From positions 29,223,001 through 29,287,000 of the forward strand of contig CM073519.1 of NCBI GenBank assembly GCA_037074615.1: a DNA stretch of 64,000 nucleotides, given 5' to 3'. Both the position numbers and the translations under genes were made by a program. Below the pieces are notes generated by a model. It was not told where the DNA came from and did not search any database. It saw nothing but the letters and a program-made list of their open reading frames with translations. Of the stretch, positions 22,633 to 36,088 are shown piece by piece (position 1 is the first letter of the stretch; every line of letters starts with the position of its first letter). The DNA comes from Leucaena leucocephala. Taxonomy: Eukaryota; Streptophyta; Magnoliopsida; Fabales; Fabaceae.

Positions 22633-24651
22633 TGTCACATCCTACTTTTTCCTTGTCTCTATAATACTGATAGTGGAAGGAGGTTTGGAAAGGATAGTGA
22701 TGATGAATAGAAAGAAAAATAATGATTAGACAAAGGTATAGAGATCAGGGACTAAAATGAAAAGTTTAAAAATTTTATGGTCCCAAGTGTAATTTTCAAA
22801 GGTTCAAGGGTAAAATAGTAATTATGAGAAAGTTGAGCCAGGAGAGGCCCAAAAATGCCTAGAATCAAATTTGTCCCAAATTTTCCCAATAAATAGAAAA
22901 AAATTATTCTAATAAGTTTGACGCAACATAGAATTTTGATGTGAGATTCCAAAAAATTATATTAATTTTTGAATACAAGGAAATTAATACAATATCCTCT
23001 AGACCTCATAATCAGATGAAATTTGGCAGTAAATTCCTATAACTAATATAATAATTTTTGAAACTAACATTGCTAAAAAAGAAGTTATGTAGAATTTGTT
23101 ATGAAATTTATAGTGCATTAAAACACCCGATAAATATGTTTCAGGGGAATTTCTCGGGAGTTTAGCCCATCAAGGTAGTGGACCATGTAGAGGACCCAAA
23201 ATGGCATCTTATAGGTCGAGTAATATTTTCAGATAAGTATGGGGGCCACGTCTAATAAAGACCAGAAAAATGTAAAATTACAAAAATGCCACTGTGGACC
23301 ATGTAGAGTCAAACAAAGGGAATTTTGGTCATTCGACTAAGCTTAGATGGTAAAGGAGAATTCTCAGAATAGTTGACCACATTCAGGGAATACTCTGATA
23401 AGGTGTGAAAAGACGACAATGCCCTTAAGATGTTAAAGTAAATAAATAAGGACAAAGGGACGTTTTGGTAAATTTCCAAGTGATCTGTAATTAAGTTTAG
23501 GCCTAGTTCAAGAATATCAATGGTAAGAAGAATTCGGATACTAGATTTAAGGTTAGAAAGCATATTATGGAATCAAAGAAAAATTATTTATAAAATAGTC
23601 TGGTTTTTGGGAAAATTGATTGAGTAGGTATCGGATTGGACTGAAATTTTTCTAGAAGTTTTTCCCTTAGAATTGTGCCACATAAACCTATGAGTTGTCC
23701 CTTGATGATGTCATGGATGATGTCATAGTTAGTTTTTAGAAAAGTTCCAAGATTAAATGTGAGCCATTAGATCAAATAGTTCACAAAGTGATATTGACCA
23801 TTCATTTTCCATGGAATTTGGGGATAAATACCCCCACAATTTCTGATACAAAACCATGGCAAAAGAACCCTTGGAAACCTCTTGCAAAATGAAAACTCAA
23901 GCCAAGATAAAGAAGATTCAAGGTACTAAATTTCAAGCAAGCTAGAAATTACAGGTAAGCAATGTATCCTAACTTATTTTCCTTTGATTTAGGAGCTTGA
24001 ACTTAGGGTTTTCATGGAGAAAAGTTGAGTTTTCTCTAAGGTGTATGTGCTGTCCCAAACCTTAGATGAAAGGAGAAAGAAGAAATTAAAGTTAGAGTTA
24101 TGTGATTGAAGCTTCAACAAGCTAGTTAAGTGATTGGTTGTTGAATTAAGTTGATACTCCTGACTTTGCCATGGTTGAACTATTTAGGTCTGCACTGTTC
24201 ATGATAGAAGGAGATGGAATTTCAATGATCTAATGCTTCCATTGAATTCATATGATGATTTTGTGTAGGATTGGATAGGTTTTGAACCTTGAAAGTATTA
24301 GAATTCCAAGTTATAGTTTTTAAAGTTCTTCTATGTTACTGTTCACTAGCATGAACAGTGATTGGAATTTCATGATTTTGATGATTGCAGTGGTTTTGAA
24401 ATGAAAAGTTGTGTGGGATAAAATAGAGAAACAAGTATGAGAAGCATTGGAATCAAAATGGAATTTTTGAAATAACTATGTACATGTTTTCAATTATGTC
24501 CAGCAAGCCATGAAGGGGCTAGAAATACCAAATGAACAGTAACTCAAGAAGAGTAAAATTCTAGATTTAGGAAATGGACTTTCGAAGTCTTGTAAGAGGT
24601 TCTAAATGCTACTGAATGGTCTCTAAGACATACAAAAGTAAGAATATTTCA
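22633..24651 (+). mobile_element. Gypsy-type LTR with internal deletion
   Basis: It starts TGTCACATCC and ends AAGTAAGAATATTTCA. At about 2.0 kb it is short: near 24520 it jumps from a mid-LTR segment to the 3' segment (AAATGAACAGTAACTC), losing roughly 1 kb compared with its relatives. The TATA region is altered to GGATAAATACCCCC at about 23822. It abuts a minus-strand LTR directly. Confidence 0.75.
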
Positions 24652-26412
24652 AAATTCATATCACTGTTAACGCTTATGAACAATAATATAGAGGCCTTTA
24701 AAATTCCATTTTCTAATTCCAATATTTTTAAAGTTCCAATCTTATTCAATCCTACACAAAATCATCATTTGAATCAATGGAAGTATTAGAACATTGAATT
24801 CAAACTCTTCCTTTGAGGTCTACCCTTGGCTGAAAGGCCTCAATAAAACTTAAGGACAACTTAATTTATAAGCAATTACTAAACCTAGCTTATTTAAATG
24901 TTAACTATATAATTCTAGCATCAATTTCTTCTTCCCCTTATTTCCTTGAATTTCAGCCAGCATGCGTACTAAGGAAAAACTCAACTTTCAACCATTAAAA
25001 CCTAGGTTTTTTCCTTCTAAAACATTTATAAATAAACTATGAATTATTGCTTACCTTATGTACTTGCTTGGTTGGCTTCTCCTTGATCCTTTTTTTGAGT
25101 TCTCTCTTTATTTGGCATGGTTTCCCCAAGGGTCCTCTAGGTGCACAAAATTATGAAGGAGGAAGGGGTATTTATAGTGAAATTTCAAGGGGTTAGGGAC
25201 CATTTTACACCTTAAGTTCCTAATTATTAGAAGCCCTTAATATTGAATTTCATTGATTGCTTTTTGGATTAATTATTCTTAATCATCATTAAATTAATTT
25301 ATACATTATTTTAATAAAATAAATCACATGGAAAAACTCTTCTTCTTTACTCTTTGTGCCATGTAGAAGAGGTGTGGGTCCCACTTAGACACCTTACATG
25401 CCATGTTACCTTATCCTTAACTTTCTTGGATTTTATACTTTTTAAAATTCATAAGATATCCTAAAATTTGTCTTGATCTCCAAGACACTAACATGGACTT
25501 CATGGGATGCCATTTGGGCCTCCTTTGGGTCCAATTCATTAATTGTCACAAATACCAGGGCACTTGCTTTACTATATACCTTAAACCACTCTGATTTTTT
25601 AGATAAATTATATATAATTCTTTTTATGGTTATGATATTTTTATAAATTTTTTCTAATATAAAATGAGTTTCTTGAAATGTCTCATAATTTTCTAAGACC
25701 CATAAGTCCTGATAAAAATTTTATATATTTTTAAAATCCTTTTTCGGTGTCTATTTTTATCTTAAATTTCATAATTAATTATACAAAAGTCATTTTATAA
25801 ATTTCATAATTAATTTTACAAAACTCATTTTTTAGATTTATCAATTTTATAAATCCTTATAATAATTTACTATAAGATTTTGTCTAATTATGAGATCCAA
25901 AAGATAATGTACAACTTTCTATAATTCAAAAATGAATATCAATATATTCGAACCTTAAATGAGAATTTTAAGATATATGCGTGGCCTAAATTCTATCCTC
26001 TATTTGTTGGTAAAATTTGGGAATAAAATATTTTTGAGCAATTTTAGGTCTCTTCTAGTTCAACTTTTCATAATTACACTTTTGCCCTTGAATTTGGCAA
26101 AATTACACTTTTGTCCTTGAAATTGCCAAATTCTATTTTAGTCCCTTTCTCCCAAATTTGAAATTCCAATTTAATCCCTAAAATCTTAAAACTCAATTTA
26201 GGTCCTTAAACTTTCCACTATTTACAATTTTATCCCTGGACTTTTACTATTTGCAGTTTAGTCCCTCTCACTTTTTAACTTTATACCATATCTCTTTCTT
26301 TGACTTAAACCTTATCTAATCATTATATTTTCTTCTAATTATCATCCCAATCCATTCTTAACCTCTTTTCTCTATTAGTATTATACAGATAGGAAAAATT
26401 TGGGATATTACA
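24652..26412 (-). mobile_element. Gypsy-type LTR fragment (5' part), minus strand
   Basis: The minus-strand start is TGTAATATCCC at 26412, and TATAAATA is at 25176-25169. Its 3' part is missing where the plus-strand LTR ends at 24651. The U3 part (26040-26290) holds several copies of the pyrimidine phrase TTTAGTCCCT with AACTTT spacers. No purine tract follows at 26413, so it may have been a solo LTR. Confidence 0.7.
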
Positions 26413-27109
26413 ATTACATTTTTATTTTCCTAATTTTGAACTCTAAATATTGACTTGTTATTCTCAAATCCATTATTGTTAATGCCTAATGTGTTTTAGT
26501 CAAAATTAGAAGCATTTTAGTCATTCAGTTTATTTCACCAACTTTAAACTCTAAATATTAGTCATTGTTAGGATTAGAAGATTGATCAAAATACTTATTT
26601 TAGCTCTATAGGGAAAACGTTTTATATAACTAACGAGTTTTTAGTTGAGGCAATAAGTTACCTAACCCTCATAAAAAGTAGAATGTAAATTTGAATATTG
26701 GGAAGTGCACTTTGTTAGGAGAAGTGAAAACTTTTTGCCCCCTAAGCCTCAAAAGATATTAGTCTTAAACCCCAAAATGGTATGGGGTTCCCTTAATTAA
26801 ACAAAATAAAGGGAAAATTAATTTTTATTCCTTCAACTTTCAAAACACTTATAACTCAATCCCTCACCTATGGTTTGGTGTGATTCAGTTCCTAAACTTT
26901 TAACTCGTCTATGACTTAGTCCCATATCTTTTAAATTTTTTATATTATTATCCTCTTTACCTATAACTCATAGCAAGAATGATTAATAATACTCTTTCTG
27001 GGGGAGAGAGAGTTGCAAAGACTTATTTATCAAAGTGGTACCATTGATAAACTCTTAAATTAAACTATTATACTACATGAATTTTTTACAGAATTATATT
27101 CTGTGTAAG
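26413..27109. other. About 0.7 kb of AT-rich DNA with no recognised feature
   Basis: There is no coding frame, no LTR end and no match to other parts of the window. An imperfect direct repeat (CTCTAAATATT) occurs near 26440 and 26560. It could be older host or transposon-derived DNA. Confidence 0.5.
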
Positions 27110-28929
27110 TGACATACCTTACTTTTGAATGCCTTAGGGACCAATAGGTAGTATTTAGAACCACTTATATTATCATTGAAGTTCATTTACAAAATTTGGA
27201 AATTTTAAGCTCATAGTTACTATTCATGTGGTATTTCCATATTAAGCGATGAACTTCAAAAAATCATAACTAATTCAAGAAAAAATTAAATGAAGCAGCT
27301 CAAAAGGCTACATGAAGCTAACATAATGATATTTGAGGAACAAAATATGTCTCCCACCAAATGCATAGAGAATTAATACAGTTTTGGCATCAAAGTTCAT
27401 TGTTCATTTGGTCAATAATTATAACGATAGATTTTAATCCCTAAATTTGAAAAATTTGTTCTCCTTGCACCTACAACAGAATAAGGCATTCTTTGTACCA
27501 AAACAAAGCTTGATATCTTAGTTACATACTAGTAAAATATCATTTTTAATTACATCTCAAATATCACTGGCTCATCACTAGTTACTGTTCATAAGCAAAA
27601 TTTCCAACAACCATTCATATATTTACATACACCACAAAATCAACTATCATACACCATGCAAGCAGCAATGACATTATCAACTATTATTCTCCTTTTATGA
27701 TGGTCTTGTTGTTTGGGAATAAATAAGGGTGAGATTTCTAGGGAAATCTCAATAGTGAAGAATTAAACAATGTATGAATTAAGTGTGCTTTGTGCTTGCT
27801 TGTGATTGTGTATGCGTAAGGTAATGTGCATGTTTCCATGTATCATATGAACTACAATTGGCTAAAGTAATCATAGAAATAGAGCTTCAATCATTTACAC
27901 ATATGCAACATAATTCAATAAAGCCATAACACGACTAAGCATAATATCAAACACATACAAGTTTATGATAGTTTACTACCTTGCTGCTTTACTTTCTTTT
28001 ACTCCCTTCCTTGTCACCTTCCCATGCTAAGTGGCTGCCTTCTTGAACACAAAAATCAAATCTTAAACATCACATAATCATTCATGCATCATGATCCAAT
28101 TTAACAAGCATTCAAGAACATTGAACAAAATTACTCCTAACTTTCTTTATTTGTGGTTAATTGCCTTGGCCTTTGAATTAATTTGTGCCTTGACTTTATG
28201 CTACACATTTCCACCTTCTAAATCCATTTGTATCCTTAGAATTATGAAATTTAAGTTCTTCATAAAATCTAGACACAATTGCATAGCACCCTCAAGAAAT
28301 TCTAAGAATTCCTATTTTGATTTCAATGCTTCCAAAACTTGTTTGTCTACTTAATCCCACACAATTTTTCATTTTAAATCCATTGAAAGCATTAAAATCA
28401 TGAAATTCTCATTGCTAGCTAGATGCATGAACAGTAACAAAGAGTGTTCCAAAATTTCGCTTTTCAATTCAATACTTCCAAAGCTCCAATATTATACAAT
28501 CCTAACAAAATCATCATCTGGATTTAATGGAAGCATCAGAACAATGAAATTCAATTTCCTTCTATCCAGAATAGCACTGGTTGAATGGCATCAACAAAGG
28601 CAAAGTCAAGAATCACATTTTAATTCTAAGACCAGTCATCCGATTTAACTTATTCAAGTGCTAATTACATTATTCTACTTAATTTCCTTTTTCCTTCTTT
28701 TTCTTTGAATTTTGGCCAGCAAGGGATCCAAGGGAAAATCCAATTTTAACGTTTAAAAACCTAGGTTTCAACCTTCCAAAACTAGTATATAATAAAAGAT
28801 AGGAAGATTGCTTACCTTAAACCTTGATTATATTAGATCAAAGTGCCTTGAAAATTCTCTATGTTTGGTTGAGTTTCAAGTCCTCAAAAGTTTCCCCTAG
28901 TTCTTGGCGCTATTCATGAAGGAAATAAG
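27110..28929 (-). mobile_element. Gypsy-type LTR fragment (3' part), minus strand
   Basis: The plus-strand left edge TGACATACCTTAC is the LTR 3' end in reverse, followed by GCCTTAGGGACCAATAGG. Collinearity with other minus LTRs continues to about 28920, where a copia LTR begins. The missing part would hold the TATA box and U3. Confidence 0.75.
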
Positions 28930-30648
28930 TATTAGATTTAATAATATTTTGATTATGTCAAAAGAAAATGTGATGATTAAATTATTTATGTGCTTGAATG
29001 ATGTCAAAAGTGATTTAAAATAACTCAACGTGTTTTTGCCTTTAAAAGATTTTAAAAAGAAAAATCAAAGGAGTTAATCGATTAATCAATGGATTAATGA
29101 TAATTAATCACTTAGTCAATCAATTAATAAGTACCAATTAATCGATTGATTGTTCGATTAATGTAAGAACAGTGTTATGTGAACATCAATTAATCGATTA
29201 AAAAGTATCTATTAATCGATTAAGTGTTTGAGTAATATCATGAGAAAGCTCTCTATAATTGAACAAATAATTCAATTAATCAATTGGTTAATCAATTAAT
29301 AATAATGAATCGATTGCATGTTCGATTAAATTATTTAGAACAGTTTTTCCTTGAACAACAACAACTCTATTAATCAATTAGATGTTCAATTAATTTACAT
29401 TAATCTATTAACTATTCAATTAATCAGTAGAGAATCAGTTTGTAAGATTTAAATATGAATTCATTAATCGATTTATTTACATTAATGGATTAATTCTTCA
29501 ATTAATTTGTGATAAAAATATTTTTGTTTCAATTCTTCCACAGATATTAATCAGCTAGGTATTCAATTAATTTACATTAATCAATTAACTTCATATATTT
29601 CAAATATCTTTCTCTATTTACATTGAAATTGTTTGAATCACTCTTTAAACTTTATATAATTGTTCCAGATATGAAATATACATGTGTCTCCACATTCTTC
29701 ATTATATATCTTTTGACACTTATTACATTGAATAAGATTGAGAATTCTGAACAATGTATTGTTCTACTTTTTTGTTTCTTTCATTAATTGAAACATTTAT
29801 GAAATTAATGATAATTAATCAATTTGTTAATCAACTAATAGAGTATATTTTTCTGAAAGTCATATGAATTGGTTTATAACCTTGATCTTTTACAACATTT
29901 TGATAATTAATGTTTTTAAACACCTACTCAATACTTTAATTACTGACAAATATTTTGAGGTTGATGTGTTCAGAAAATATGAGAGTTTGAAATGTTAAAG
30001 CCTACAGCAACGGAAACTTGCTACTTCCAACAAAGCATTAAATGCTCTCCTACCCACTAACAACCAACATCGCCTTCATTCCAATAGTTATAAATATGAG
30101 TCTAATAGTTACCAACCAAAGTAAATACTATTTAAAAAATCATTATTTATAAAGAAAAAAAATTGAATGAAGTGATAAACAACTTCTTAATTTATTACAA
30201 TCTCTATTTCTTCATTTTATAATCCAATATTTATTGATCTTCAGTGTTTATTATCACATATCTTTGAGAGAGAGATAGTGAAAGTATTCTTTATTCATTA
30301 TGTTCACTAAAGAGATTGGCACTCTTAAGTTGGGAATATTACCTTACAGGAAGTAAGGGGGAGTGATTGAATGAATCAATTATTTTATTGAGGCACCAAG
30401 AGCCCATTCAAATCTTGGAGTATAATTGAAAATATCACAAGGCCTTTGGGGATTGGATGTAGCACAAGAGGATTATTCTAAACCAGGATAAACTAACTTG
30501 TGTTAATTCTTCTATGCCTCGGTGAAATCTTCAGGATCCTTGTTCTTTTTATTCAATCATATTTTTGTTGCATTAGGTTTTCAATTTCTGTTAAAATTTT
30601 TAGAACACCCAATTCAATCCCTTTTGGTTGTATCTATCAAGACTAATA
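28930..30648 (+). mobile_element. LTR of a second Ty1/copia family
   Basis: It starts TATTAGATTTAATAATATTTTG (TG mutated to TA) and ends GACTAATA, two bases before a Met-tRNA primer site. The last 50 bp, AGAACACCCAATTCAATCCC followed by TTGTATC, have the usual look of a copia LTR end. The interior is dominated by TTAATCGATTAA-type motifs. It is unrelated to the copia family at 3118-8847. No 3' LTR is in the window. Confidence 0.7.
29065..29590. repeat. Cluster of TTAATCGATTAA palindromes and decayed copies
   Basis: Intact AATTAATCGATTA or TTAATCGATTAA cores occur near 29074, 29140, 29193 and 29213. Many neighbours read TTAATCAATTA or GTTCGATTAA. The spacing is irregular, so it is not a simple tandem array. 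Confidence 0.7.
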
Positions 30649-30650
30649 TT

Positions 30651-30662
30651 TGGTATTAGAGT
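30651..30662 (+). promoter_or_regulatory. Primer-binding site, initiator Met-tRNA type
   Basis: TGGTATTAGAGT differs from the common TGGTATCAGAGC at two positions and lies two bases after the LTR end. Confidence 0.75.
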
Positions 30663-30709
30663 AGGTCTCTTGGAAAATATCTGATAATCTCAAGAGAGAT
30701 ATGATATTT

Positions 30710-30995
30710 ATGGCAAGATTGAGAGACAGTGTATTACCAGAGGGAAGTTCCACCATGAAGCCTCCAGGCTTCAATAGAAAGAACTTTACATTCTAAAAAA
30801 ATAAGAATAAAGACTTTTATTAAAGCTTCTAGGTATGGTCTATAGGATGTCATACAAGATGGGAACTATATTCCAATAAAAGTTGTTGACGGAGTAAAGA
30901 TTCCAAAAGAACAAAAAGATGATATTTCTCAACAATAAAGCAATCAATATTATAACATGTGCCTTGAGTCAAAATGAATATTTTTAGGAGTCTAG
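30710..30995 (+). pseudogene. Copia gag N-terminal fragment
   Basis: The ATG at 30710 opens MARLRDSVLPEGSSTMKPPG and then FNRKNFTF, a usual copia gag start (a Pro-Pro-x-Phe-x-G-x-N-Y-like block). Stops and shifts follow. The terminal part (30940-30990, CALSQNEYF) keeps gag UBN2-like spacing. It is cut at 30996 by a gypsy LTR whose left flank is TCTAG. The minus-strand ORF overlapping here is a shadow. Confidence 0.65.
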
Positions 30996-31484
30996 TGTCA
31001 TATACTAATTTTTCCCTATATGTATGGAACATACAATAGAACCTGTAAGGGATAAATAAAGGAAAGTTTTAGAAGGGATTATGACGATGATCAGAAGAAA
31101 TGATAAAAGTTAGATGAGTTTTATAGAAATAGAGGGACTAAACAGAAAAGTCTAAAAGTTGTGCAAAATGAAAGTAAATATAAGGTATGGGCCATTAAGT
31201 GTAATTATAAAACGTACAAGGACTAAAGTGCAATTTTTAAAAGTTTAAGGGCAAAATGATAATTATGGAAAATTGAGCCAGAAAAGGGCAAAAATTGCGT
31301 TAAAGCATTTCAGTCCCAAATTTTACTAGTAAATAGAGAGAGAAAAAATTTGATCAGTTTAATGCAACATGAAATTTTGATTTGAGGTCTCAATGAATTG
31401 ATATAAATTTTTGAAGTTTGAGAAATTAGTACAATATCTTCTGGAGCTCAGAATCAGATGAAACATTATAGTAAATTCTTATAG
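30996..31484 (+). mobile_element. Gypsy-type LTR fragment (first 490 bp)
   Basis: It starts TGTCATATACTAATTTTTCCC and follows the U3 of the other LTRs through CAGATGAAAC...GTAAATTCTTATAG, then breaks at about 31484 into unrelated coding-like sequence. Confidence 0.75.
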
Positions 31485-32294
31485 CAAAGTATCTGAACCT
31501 TCTCTAAAGTCTGTATCAAAGAGAAAGGCAAAGTCTCAGAAGAATAACTCTGACACGACTCTAATCTTGAGTTTACTGGCATGCTAGAGAAGATTATACA
31601 GACTGTCATTGAGTCTCTTGGTAAGAGATAGAGGACTCCTAACAAGCCTTCCTCAACTCTAACTCTCTCAGATTCTCAACCATCAAGTATGTCTTTTTTG
31701 CAATGTAACTTGGATTTAGACATTGATATGATTAAGTATAATTTAGAGCTTAGGGAGAGGAAGTGTTGTCCTATAGTTTATGTGGATATCCCTGCTCTTA
31801 AAGCTGACCATAAGGTTAATTTGGATTTGATAGAGCCTTTATACCACTTTGAGAGTTGGATTACGATCAAGTAGCCCTATAGTCTATATGTGGTCAGGAG
31901 ATTTTATTGCAACATATAAATATTTGACATATTGAATGAAGATGACAACATAGTAGACAGTTATTTGACCACTAAATTAAGTGGTAGGAAGATCAAATTG
32001 GAATTTAGTATCATTAATCAGATGATAGGTGCTCTTGCTTCAGTGCCAATGAAGAATATAGATCAAGCCAAAGCCTATCACATCCTCATGTAGACCAACA
32101 AGCCCTTTACTAGTTCCCAGTCAATCACCCAGAGTTAGATATGTGATTTTTATCGTATCATCCAGATTATAGAGGATTGTCATCATTTGAATAATCAAAA
32201 TAAAAGTAATTGCACCTTGTTAATGCAGTATAAGGCACAACCCTATCGTTCTTATCAAGGAGCCCTTTCTATTGGAACCCTAGTAGATTGGTGA
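31485..32294 (+). pseudogene. Pseudogene resembling plant transposon-associated proteins (PF20167-like), tentative
   Basis: One frame runs from the ATG at 31689 to the TGA at 32292 without a frameshift and with only five in-frame stops in about 200 codons, well below what this base composition would give by chance. The stop contexts (IK*PYS, LM*TNK, QS*ICD) look like single-base losses. The text includes LIEPLYHFESWITIK and then VVRRFYCNI, which recalls the Y..LVREFYANL block of the putative plant transposon protein domain. A basic SKRKAKSQ segment lies upstream in another frame. The N-terminus is cut by the LTR at 31484. The family name is from memory of the motif and needs a profile search. 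Confidence 0.45.
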
Positions 32295-33648
32295 CAAAAT
32301 CATTGAAAACCTGAGTGAAAGTAAAAATGGGTTTTAGGTTTGGTTGATTTTTTATGCAATAAAATAAGGGTGCAATAAAGTAAATATTTTTGTATTTTTT
32401 ATCAAGATAGAGAATAAGTAAATTGTTAAAGAAATATATTAAGACTTTTAATGATGGAAGTATATCTATCCTTGCTCTGAATATGATATGGGGTTTTTGT
32501 GGATTTTAAAATCACTAAGTCTTAAATAAAATCTCAATCTATCGATTAAGTCCAGAACATTAATATTCCTTAAACTTCTTTGATCAAAGCAATTTAAAAA
32601 CCACTAATGCACTGTTTAAAAACCATTCAACGTGAAATTCAATCAGATGATGAGGATGCCCTCGAATGATCATCGATCGATGACCATAGATTTAAAGGAA
32701 TCGAATTAGTTAGCAATGATCATTGATAAAAACCCAATTATCTAGAAATCAAAATTGAAATATTCATATTAAACCAACATCCAAATCTTACAAAACCTAA
32801 TTTCAGAATAATCAATCGATATCTAATCCTTACTCATAAAATCAAAACCCTAGATCTACAAATTCAAAGACATAAGAAAGGTGAGATTAAAATAGAAAAC
32901 TCCCAAGTACAGTGCAGTCCATGAGCTCAAGATATGAAAACCATCACCAAGAGACTAAAGATTTAGCCTTTCATGACTCCTGCTGTGCTGCAATCGCTAC
33001 TAAGATGTGATGCCATGAAGAAAGTAGAAAAATGGTAATGGAAGGATGAATGATGGGAGACATGAGGGTAGGTGGTGGAGAAAGTATGGAGATAATGTTT
33101 GAGTATTACTTCTTTTACTGTATCAGGTAAAAAACTAGCCTCTCTAACTCCTGCTACTTCCTCTCCTTTTAAAGCTAGAATAACCTAATAACAAATATGT
33201 GGCTTTATAGATTCTCTTCTTTGGTCGTGACTAGATCCTATTTTTGGTCGCTCCCTATAAACGCAGGAGAACTTCCTAGGAGAAGTGAGATCATGACCAA
33301 TGGACACTTTGGTCGTGATGGAAGTTCAAAGAGGCTGCCATCCTTGATTTAGTCCTCTTTATCTTGTGATCTCTTTTATGCTAACGTTAATCCTTGGTTA
33401 TCTTCCAAAATACCTGCAATTCAATATCAAAGCTCACTGTAAAAGTCCAACTAGTTATTAAAGAACAACATATTTGCAGTTTGGAGGAGTTAATTTACCA
33501 TTTTACCCTTAAATTAGCATATTGTTAGGCAGAACCATGTATTACCACAAAAACACAATTGCAGTCATAAAATGAATGGTAAAGTTGTCATAAAACCCTT
33601 AAAATATTACAGAAACCACACACAATTTATGTCCTATCAATTCCCCTA
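32295..33648 (-). other. AT-rich segment, possibly an LTR of another gypsy lineage in reverse
   Basis: No gene is seen. On the minus strand the right edge reads AGGGGAAT followed by TGATAGGACATAAATTG, like a purine tract and LTR start of Tat- or Athila-type elements. The minus gypsy LTR at 33649 seems to have inserted in that purine tract. The left LTR boundary, a primer site and coding remnants were not found. Confidence 0.35.
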
Positions 33649-36088
33649 TGAAACATCCTACTTTTACCACCTTAGAGTACATATTCGGAAGTATATTTGA
33701 TTAGCAGAAGCATTATATTAGCCTAAAAATAAAAATTTTAAAACTTATTTTTTGGGTACTGTTCATTTAGTGATTTTCATATTTACAATCCAACTTTAAA
33801 AATTCATAACTAATTGTAAAAAAGTCGTTTGGAGGTGACCTAAATTTCTAATTGAATATCTTTCATAGTTCTTTATGGGAAAATATAAATATGGACATTT
33901 ACTTTGCCAATTGATACAGTTAAATCGTTACTTTTTACTGTTCATATGGCAAATTCTGGAATTTCTAGATTTTGTCTCTTAACTTTGGAAATTCATTTCT
34001 CTTGATATACACATACAAATGAGGTGTGTTACATATTCATTTAAATATCTGGATGTATACTACATGCTCATAAAATTTTGTGGATTAATTCCTTCATTTG
34101 CTAGGTCAAATTGAAGCCATAACAAAACTACTTTAGGACCTACGTTTTGACCATTTCGGCTTCCTTTCTTTATCTTTCAATAATTGTTCTAGTATGCATA
34201 AACTATCTCTTTTGCCTTTCATGCATTCATATACATCATGGGGTTATGCCATAATTCTTTCATACATTTTCTTTACATATAATGCATATTACATAACATT
34301 ACATAAAAAGGCTAACATACATGCATGCCATCACTTGTCTACTCTTCCTCTTCCATTCCTTAGCTCATGTACCAAACATAATTCTTCCACCATAAATAAC
34401 CTATTATGTTTGGTTATTGGAGGGTGAGATTCTAGGGAATCTCAGTAGCAAATATTACCACTTAAATATGCAAGATAGATGCTAATGCATCATATGTAAT
34501 TTTATTAAACTTTCTTTAATTAGTGACATGCTATCATGCTATATATTTTTGCATAAAAGTGCATGTCCATGGAAAATATGTTATTTACAATACATTCAAC
34601 ATCATTTATCATGTCACAATATCATTCAAATATCATATACATGTCAACACATAAGTGTTATATCCTAATTTTTTCTTATATGTATAATACTAATAGTGAA
34701 AAGAGGTTTGGAAAGGATTATGACGAAGATCAGAAGAAATGATAAAGGTTAGATGAGTCTTGAAGAAAGAGAAGGATTACAACATAAATTAGAAAAGGTT
34801 GAAGGCAAAAAGTTGAAGTAGAAATAAAAGTTGGGCCAAAAGTGGTAATTTTCAAAAGTTAAGGGACTTTAAATGTAATTAAGTAGAAAGTTCAAGGGAA
34901 AAATAGTAATTATAGACAGTTCAAACCAAGAGGTTTAGAACTATACAGAAGTATTTCAGTCCCATATTCCATCAGTAAATAGAGGAAGTCATGCTGGTTA
35001 ATCTAGCATGATACAGAAATTTTATTAGGGCTCCAGACAATAGATATTTATCTGATAATCTGAAAGTTATCTAAAATTTTATCAGATTTCATGTACTTCA
35101 AATATATGTGGGAGAATTACAGGAAAGTGTGCCCTATAGTATCAAATGTCATGGATGAAGGAGTTCTGTATAAAAGGTTAACCTCATATTAGTCAATTTT
35201 GACAGGAGTTTGATAACACCCGTGATCCACTTATGGAACTTATCAGTATGTAAGCCTGGATAGACTGAGATCAGATGACCTCATATATAGGCCCATGATG
35301 AAGCCAAGGAGGGCCTAAAACCTAGGGTACCAGTTCATTAGTAGAAGGGGCCAGTGTCCAAAAAAAGTGTGAAATTACAAAAATGCCACTATGTAGCCAA
35401 AGTGTACTAGAGATGGATGGAAAGCATTTTGGTCATTTGGGATAGGCCAAAAATGTGTAGTGTAGTATAAGTATGGTTGGTTAGGGCCATTGCACACCCT
35501 GAGGCAGTACAAAGAGGGGTGAAAAGACAATTTTACCCTTAGGGTCAATAAAGTGCAAGAAATGACACCAAGGGTATTTTGGTCATTTCCCAAGGGATAT
35601 GTATTAAATTGTGGCCCAGTACAAGAATGTGAATGGTAGGAAGAATTTGAATACTTGATTTAAGGTCAGAAACTATATTATGAAATCTCAGGAAAATTAG
35701 ATTTATAGAATAGTCTGATTTTTGGGGAATCAGACCGATCCGGTACCGGATTGGACTGGAATTTTTCCAGAAGCTTCCTCCCTATGAGAATTGCGCCACA
35801 TACCCCATGAGGTGTCCCCTTGAGTTGTCCCTTGTGATGTCATGGATGATGTCATAAACTGGTTCAAAACTGTGAGCTCAAGAACCTTGGGGAAACTCTT
35901 GTAAAATGGAAACTCAAGCCAAGACAAAAAAGATTCAAGATACCAAAGTTCAAGCAAGCTAGAGATTAAAGGTACGCAATTTATCCTAGCTTATTTTCCT
36001 TTATTAGCGAGCTTTAACTTAGGGTTTTCATGGGGAAAAGTTAATTTCCTCTAAGGTGTTGTGCTGCCCAAAAACCTTAGATGAAAGG

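Noticed and set aside
26413..27109. A host gene fragment
   Set aside because: No frame, splice-site pattern or motif; AT-rich and stop-rich throughout.
28091..28648. Two ORFs of 87 and 82 codons on the plus strand
   Set aside because: They are antisense to a minus-strand LTR, in a part that is non-coding and diverged in every other copy.
31689..31874. Intact 61-codon gene
   Set aside because: Homology-like sequence in the same frame continues past its stop, so it is one open piece of a longer pseudogene.
34194..34427. 77-codon plus-strand ORF
   Set aside because: It lies antisense in a minus-strand LTR next to the nested insertion and is not kept in the related LTR parts.
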